Positions 4,946-8,593 of a stretch of 8,593 bases of DNA are shown in pieces (within the stretch, counting starts at the first letter, position 1; each line of letters begins with the position of its first letter). The notes beneath the pieces were generated by a model. The model had not been told where the DNA came from. It worked only from the letters and a program-made list of their open reading frames with translations, and ran no database searches. The DNA lies in NCBI GenBank assembly GCA_013696365.1, contig JACCYS010000214.1:1-8593 (forward strand). The letters are read 5' to 3'. A program made the position numbers and the translations under genes. The DNA is from Nocardioidaceae bacterium (GTDB taxonomy: Bacteria > Actinomycetota > Actinomycetes > Propionibacteriales > Nocardioidaceae).

Positions 4946-5847
4946 CCTACACCAGCCGCGAGGTGGCTGACGCAGCCGGCATGCCGCTGGCAGACGTGCG
5001 GCGGCTGTGGCGGGCGCTGGGCTTCGCCGACGCCGGTGGGGCGGCCAGTTTCACCGAGGCCGACGTCGAGGCCCTGTGTTTGGTGAGCAATCTGGTGCGC
5101 GACGGTGTCGTCGACGTACAGACGGTGCTGCAGTTGTCCCGTGCGCTGGGCCGCACGATGTCCCGGTTGGCGGAGTGGCAGGTGTCGACCTTGGCCGACG
5201 AGGACGGCCGCCCACGCGCCGGAGTTCACGACACCGAGCCGGCCTTCGAGCACCTGCTGCTGTATGCCTGGCGTCGGCACCTGGATGCCGCCACAACGCG
5301 CCTTTCGAGTGTGGCCGACAAAGACACCGACGACGCGAGCGAACCTGAGGATCGGGCGCATACGCAGACGGTCGGCTTCGCCGACGTGGTGGGGTTCACC
5401 TCGCTGTCCAACGGTCTCGGCACCGACGAGTTGGCACGTCTGGTGGAGAGCTTTGAGAGCAGGTGCTCCGACCTGGTCACCGCCGGCGGTGGCCGGGTAG
5501 TCAAGACACTCGGCGACTCGGTGCTGTTCGTCGCCCCCCGACCGGTGGTGGGCACCGAGATTGCGCTGACCATCATCGAGGCTCTTGGGCCGGATCAGGC
5601 ACTCCCGGACGTACGCCTCGGCGTCGCCACCGGCCCGGTGGTGCTGCGGATGGGAGATGTCTTCGGGCCGCCCGTCAACATGGCCGCACGTCTCACCGCG
5701 ATAGCGCGTCGAAATCACGCCATTATCGATTCACGGACGGCTTCGGCGCTGTCGGCGGAGGCGTTTGTGACCCGTGGGCTGACGCCTCGCCCCATGCGCG
5801 GCTTTGGTGACGTCGAGCCGATCACGGTGCGACGGCACTGGGTTTGA
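4942..5847 (+). CDS. Class III adenylate cyclase with N-terminal regulatory domain
   Basis: Makes cAMP from ATP. The N-terminal part (about 1-80, with SREVADAAGMPLADVRRLWR at 5-24, FTEADVEAL at 37-45 and GRTMSRLAEWQV at 70-81) resembles the adenylate-cyclase regulatory domain of mycobacterial Rv1264/Rv2212, a helical, MerR-like fold that in Rv1264 controls activity with pH. The catalytic domain spans about 141-300. All key class III residues are visible: metal ligands Asp148 (GFADVVGFT) and Asp192 (LGDSVLF); ATP-selecting Lys188 and Asp239 (MGDVFG); transition-state Asn246 and Arg250 (PPVNMAARL). It is therefore probably active, presumably as a dimer. At 301 residues it is shorter than Rv1264 (about 400), through a shorter regulatory region. 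No membrane helices are seen. It overlaps the PH gene by ATGA, and its last 26 bp overlap the convergent gtrA. Confidence 0.93.
   Translation: MTYTSREVADAAGMPLADVRRLWRALGFADAGGAASFTEADVEALCLVSNLVRDGVVDVQTVLQLSRALGRTMSRLAEWQVSTLADEDGRPRAGVHDTEPAFEHLLLYAWRRHLDAATTRLSSVADKDTDDASEPEDRAHTQTVGFADVVGFTSLSNGLGTDELARLVESFESRCSDLVTAGGGRVVKTLGDSVLFVAPRPVVGTEIALTIIEALGPDQALPDVRLGVATGPVVLRMGDVFGPPVNMAARLTAIARRNHAIIDSRTASALSAEAFVTRGLTPRPMRGFGDVEPITVRRHWV
5822..5847. other. 26-bp tail-to-tail overlap of cyclase and gtrA
   Basis: The cyclase stop (TGA 5845-5847, plus strand) lies inside gtrA, and the gtrA stop (TCA at 5822-5824 on the plus strand) lies inside the cyclase gene. Each therefore codes the other's last 8 or so residues in antisense. 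No terminator can sit between them, so convergent transcripts must overlap. Confidence 0.95.
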
Positions 5848-6280
5848 ACACGTGGGTGCGGTAGGCCCAGAAGCGGAAGGCGGTGCCAAGAACCAGCCCG
5901 ACCCCGTTGGCAGAAACGTTGTCGGCCAAGGCGCTGTCCAGCCCCAGCACATAGTGCGAGATCGCGAGGCAGCCGGCCGAGATCAGCAAACCGATGCCGT
6001 TGAAGGCGAAGAACAGCACCGCTTCGTGCCGCGCCGGCCGGCGGCTGCGATGCCGCCAGGTCCAGTGTCGGTTGCCGAGATAGGTGATCACCGTCGCAGC
6101 CAACACCGACAGCACCTTGGCCGTGATCGGTTTGTCCGACAAAAGGCCTGGCTCGCCGGCGAAACGCAGCACGTTGAACAGACCGACGTCGACGATGTAG
6201 CCGGTCAGCCCCACCACGCCGAAAACGGCCACTTCACGTCCCAGCACTCGTCTGCCGGTGACCGATGCTTCGCGGCTCAC
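5822..6280 (-). CDS. gtrA: GtrA-family small membrane protein
   Basis: A 152-residue, four-helix membrane protein of the GtrA family. Characterised members help move lipid-linked sugars across the membrane for surface polysaccharide modification; the substrate here is unknown. Helices lie at about 16-38 (with FGVVGLTGYIVDVGLFNVL), 52-70 (ITAKVLSVLAATVITYLGN), 86-112 and 119-138. The family signature NRHWTWRHR (70-78) follows helix 2, and the C-terminal FRFWAYRTHVF (135-145) is also typical. The start is taken as GTG 6280 because it overlaps the Kef stop as GTGA and the family N-terminus begins soon after. The same frame is open to 6586, but that part lies in the Kef gene. It forms a two-gene unit with the Kef-like gene and ends inside the tail of the convergent cyclase gene. 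Confidence 0.93.
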   Translation of the reverse strand: MSREASVTGRRVLGREVAVFGVVGLTGYIVDVGLFNVLRFAGEPGLLSDKPITAKVLSVLAATVITYLGNRHWTWRHRSRRPARHEAVLFFAFNGIGLLISAGCLAISHYVLGLDSALADNVSANGVGLVLGTAFRFWAYRTHVFKPSAVAP

Positions 6281-7803
6281 TGCGGCGGCAGCGAGCGTTC
6301 GCGGGCTGACCGGACGGGCCCATCGACTCGCACCTCGTCCACCAGGCAGTATCCCCACGACACGCCGGGCTCCAGCGAGACGATCAGTGGATGCTCGTCG
6401 GTGACCGCGTGCTGTCGGGCGTGGCGGCGGGGGGATGAATCGCGGCAGCCGACGTATCCGCAGCTCAAACAGCCCCGCAGATGCACCCAGTCGGTGCCCT
6501 CGTGCAGGCACCCGACACAGCCAGCGGCGGCGGGCTGCACGGTGCGTGACAGCCCGCTGTGCGCACAGCCGCGGTCTTGCGGCCACGGGTAGCGCAGCAC
6601 CCTGCTGGTGTCCACCACCGGACGGCTCGTGCCGGCGGCGACCTGGCCGCGGCCGAGGCGGTGCAGGACCGAGGCGACCAGTGCCCGGCCGGAGGATCGG
6701 TGCAGGTCGACGACGTGGTCGGCACCTGCTTCGGCCAGCTCGGCAACGTTGGCCGGGCCCAGCGGTCGCACCATGATGGGAGCGCCGGTGATGGCCCGAG
6801 CGGCGGCCACCGTGGTCCTCGCCCGGTCTGGTTCGTCCTCGGCCACCACAACCAGCCGGGCTGTTGACAACCCCGCCTGCTGCAACACCAGCGCCTTGGT
6901 CGGATCACCGCGCAGCACCTGGTGCCCGGCGGCGGTTGCCTCGGCGGCTCCGCCCGGGTTCAACGTGGTCAGCAGCATGGGGATGTCCTGCGCGCGCAGG
7001 GTGCTGGCCAGCTCGAGCGCGCTCGGTCCCCAACCCAGCAGCACCACGTGCTCCGTCAGCCCGCCGTCGGTCCCGTTCACGGGCCCGTCGCTGTGATTCG
7101 CGGCTGGAGGTTTGCCACCAGCACGGTTCAGCCGAGCACCAAGGATGGCAAACAACGGCGTGCACACCATCAGCACAACCGTCACCGCCACCACCGTCTG
7201 GGTGCCGTCGTCGGTCAGACCGAGCGGTGCGAGACCGCCCGCTGCGCCGACGGTGAGCAACACGAACGAGAACTCTCCGACCTGCGCCAACAGCAACCCG
7301 GTCGCGATCGCGGTGCGCCATCGCATCCGCAGCGCCACGACGGCGGCCGCGGTGGTGACGGTCTTGACCACCAGCACCAGCAGTGAACCGACAAGCACGA
7401 GCATGAGGTTGTCGAGCACGAAGCCGAGGTCGAGCAACATGCCGACCGACACGAAGAAGACCGCGCCGAACAGGATCTGCAGCGACAGCTGCACGGCCCC
7501 CCCGAGCGCGATCCAAGTCCATACCCTGGCCAGCCGGTCCAGCGAGAACTCGATGCCGATGGTGAACAGCAGCAAGATCACGCCGATCTCGGCCGCTGCC
7601 TGCACGGCCTCGCCGTTGGCGACCAGGCCGAGCTGTGCCGGTCCGATCAACACACCGGCGGCCAGGAAGCCCACGATCGGGACCACCCGAACCTTGGTCA
7701 TGACAAACCCGATGACCGCGGCGGTCACGATCAGCACGGCGACCGGCCCGAGAAATGCCGGCGGCGCCTGGCCTGCCGCCGAGACGGCGGCCTCGACCGA
7801 CAT
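6277..7803 (-). CDS. Kef/CPA2-type antiporter relative with TrkA-N and UBP zinc-finger domains, core-deleted
   Basis: A 508-residue protein related to monovalent cation/proton antiporters. The membrane part (about 15-225) starts normally (VPIVGFLAAGVLIGPAQLGL at 41-60, EIGVILLLFTIGIEF at 72-86, WIALGGAVQLSLQ at 97-109) but then passes directly into LFGAVFFVSVGMLLDLGF (111-128), which in KefB/KefC lies some 150 residues further on. Missing are the middle helices, including the conserved Gln-Asp motif of the ion pathway. Later helices are present (LLLAQVGEFSFVLL at 170-183). A TrkA-N nucleotide-binding domain (about 251-370, GWGPSALELA, GDPTKA) follows. The C-terminus (413-490) is a UBP-type zinc finger with Cys413, His415, Cys429, Cys432, Cys445, Cys448, Cys453, His461, His465 and His471, and the motif LEPGVSWGYCLVDE. 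ATG 7803 has GGAG 10 nt upstream; an in-frame TTG at 7857 is an alternative. Transport ability is doubtful; a sensor role is possible. Confidence 0.88.
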   Translation of the reverse strand: MSVEAAVSAAGQAPPAFLGPVAVLIVTAAVIGFVMTKVRVVPIVGFLAAGVLIGPAQLGLVANGEAVQAAAEIGVILLLFTIGIEFSLDRLARVWTWIALGGAVQLSLQILFGAVFFVSVGMLLDLGFVLDNLMLVLVGSLLVLVVKTVTTAAAVVALRMRWRTAIATGLLLAQVGEFSFVLLTVGAAGGLAPLGLTDDGTQTVVAVTVVLMVCTPLFAILGARLNRAGGKPPAANHSDGPVNGTDGGLTEHVVLLGWGPSALELASTLRAQDIPMLLTTLNPGGAAEATAAGHQVLRGDPTKALVLQQAGLSTARLVVVAEDEPDRARTTVAAARAITGAPIMVRPLGPANVAELAEAGADHVVDLHRSSGRALVASVLHRLGRGQVAAGTSRPVVDTSRVLRYPWPQDRGCAHSGLSRTVQPAAAGCVGCLHEGTDWVHLRGCLSCGYVGCRDSSPRRHARQHAVTDEHPLIVSLEPGVSWGYCLVDEVRVDGPVRSARERSLPPQ

Positions 7804-7870
7804 CAGCGGTGGTCTCCGCGCCCGGGGGTGCGCAAACGCCAGCGGTCGCTCACACAACTCATGATCCCAC

Positions 7871-7882
7871 TAGGCTGCTGCG
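7871..7882 (+). promoter_or_regulatory. Probable leaderless -10 promoter element of purK
   Basis: TAGGCT at 7871-7876 is followed by GCTGCG (6 nt) and the GTG at 7883. The hexamer is identical to that before birA. No Shine-Dalgarno sequence precedes the GTG. The promoter lies in the 79-bp gap to the divergent Kef-like gene. No clear -35 box is seen. Confidence 0.55.
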
Positions 7883-8593
7883 GTGACCGGCGGCCCGCGG
7901 CAGACCCCCGTAGATGGCCCCACCGTCGCCGTCATCGGCGGCGGCCAACTGGCCAGGATGATGCAGCCGGCCGCCATCGCGCTGGGCGTGCCATTGCGGT
8001 TGCTCGCCGAGGCGCCAGGGGTGTCGGCGGCGCAGGTGGTGGCGGATCCGCAGCTGGGCGCAGCCACCGACCTGGAGGCGCTACGCCAAGCGGCCGACGG
8101 TTGTGCGGTGCTGACCTTTGACCACGAGCACGTCCCGACCGACCACCTGCACGCCTTGGCGGCCGAGGGTGTCGTCTGCCGACCGGGACCGGAAGCGTTG
8201 GTGCATGCGCAGGACAAGGCGGTGATGCGCCGCCGTATGACGGTGCTGGGGGTGCCCTGCCCACGCTGGCAGGTCGTCTCCTCGCCGCAGTCGGTCGGTG
8301 ACGTCGCCGACGAGCTGGGCGGCTTTCCATTGGTGCTGAAGACCACCAGGGGTGGCTACGACGGGAAGGGAGTCTGGATTGTCGACTCCACGGCGGACAG
8401 CAAGCCGGCCTTCGACGCGGCGGCTGCAGCCGGTGTCGAGGTGCTCGCCGAGGAGCGGGTCGACTTCGTCCGCGAGCTTGCCTGCGTGGTGGCTCGCTCA
8501 CCTTCGGGCCAGACGGCGGCGTACCCGGTGGTCGAGTCGGTGCAGCGGGACGGCATCTGCCACGAGGTCGTTGCGCCCGCACCCGGTCTGGAC
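7883..8593 (+). CDS. purK: 5-(carboxyamino)imidazole ribonucleotide synthase PurK, partial
   Basis: Catalyses the ATP- and bicarbonate-dependent conversion of AIR to N5-CAIR in de novo purine synthesis; PurE normally acts next and is expected just beyond the window. The 237 codons present cover the N-terminal and most of the ATP-grasp region. VAVIGGGQLARMMQPAA (15-31) is the PurK nucleotide-fold opening, followed by TFDHEHVP (78-85), CRPGPEALVHAQDK (98-111), LVLKTTRGGYDGKGVWIV (149-166, glycine-rich ATP-grasp loop) and EERVDFVRELACVVAR (190-205). A full protein is about 380-400 residues, so the C-terminal third is missing because the window ends. The GTG at 7883 begins a short extension before the conserved VAVIGGG, a usual length in actinomycetes. 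It is divergent from the Kef-like gene. Confidence 0.96.
   Translation, partial: MTGGPRQTPVDGPTVAVIGGGQLARMMQPAAIALGVPLRLLAEAPGVSAAQVVADPQLGAATDLEALRQAADGCAVLTFDHEHVPTDHLHALAAEGVVCRPGPEALVHAQDKAVMRRRMTVLGVPCPRWQVVSSPQSVGDVADELGGFPLVLKTTRGGYDGKGVWIVDSTADSKPAFDAAAAAGVEVLAEERVDFVRELACVVARSPSGQTAAYPVVESVQRDGICHEVVAPAPGLD

Noticed and set aside
4522..5718. Long minus-strand open frame (398 codons) opposite the PH and cyclase genes
   Set aside because: Antisense to two well-supported genes; no family motifs, low-complexity composition.
6281..6586. N-terminal extension of GtrA
   Set aside because: The extra codons are the Kef zinc-finger region read in another frame; family sequence starts only after GTG 6280.
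7804..7857. Extended start (TTG 7857) of the Kef-like gene
   Set aside because: Adds 18 Arg/Pro-rich residues, uses a rare start and leaves only 25 bp to purK's GTG; ATG 7803 gives a normal N-terminus. Kept only as an alternative.
1..8593. tRNA, rRNA, riboswitch or insertion sequence
   Set aside because: I saw no cloverleaf, rRNA-like or transposase sequence; genes are packed with gaps below 100 bp.

Overview
The window is GC-rich, densely coding bacterial DNA with GTG starts, four-base start/stop overlaps and long antisense shadow ORFs. The gene set (AccD5/AccE-type acyl-CoA carboxylase, BirA, a PH-domain membrane protein, GtrA, PurK, and a DUF222/13E12-type HNH protein) points to a high-GC actinomycete (Actinomycetota). 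I recognise the backbone from memory as that of the Mycobacterium tuberculosis accE5-accD5 / birA / Rv3278c / gtrA / purK neighbourhood. I cannot resolve order or genus from the sequence.

Layout: (1) 1-1744, minus strand: accD5 (complete) and accE (cut by the window edge), overlapping by GTGA. They form the carboxyltransferase and epsilon subunits of a propionyl-CoA-type carboxylase. (2) 1782-3436, minus strand: a DUF222/HNH (13E12-like) gene inserted between the divergent accD and birA. It is split in two by a frame change at a C-run, carries three perfect 24-bp tandem repeats, and its HNH motif appears to lack most zinc cysteines. (3) 3491-5847, plus strand: birA (biotin-protein ligase, whose product would activate the biotin carrier of the carboxylase), a two-helix membrane protein with a bacterial PH domain, and, overlapping it by ATGA, a class III adenylate cyclase with an N-terminal regulatory domain. 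(4) 5822-7803, minus strand: a Kef/CPA2-type antiporter relative followed by gtrA (GTGA overlap). gtrA converges on the cyclase with a 26-bp overlap of coding ends. The Kef protein lacks roughly 150 residues of the normal transporter core and carries a C-terminal UBP-type zinc finger after its TrkA-N domain. (5) 7883-8593, plus strand: purK, truncated by the window end.

Regulation: accD5, birA and purK each begin with a GTG preceded by TAGGGT or TAGGCT at 6-7 nt and no Shine-Dalgarno sequence. This is the pattern expected of leaderless actinobacterial transcripts. There is no gene-free stretch over 300 bases and I saw no tRNA, rRNA, CRISPR array or insertion sequence. The observations most worth checking are the core-deleted Kef protein, its zinc-finger fusion, and the split DUF222/HNH gene with its tandem repeat.
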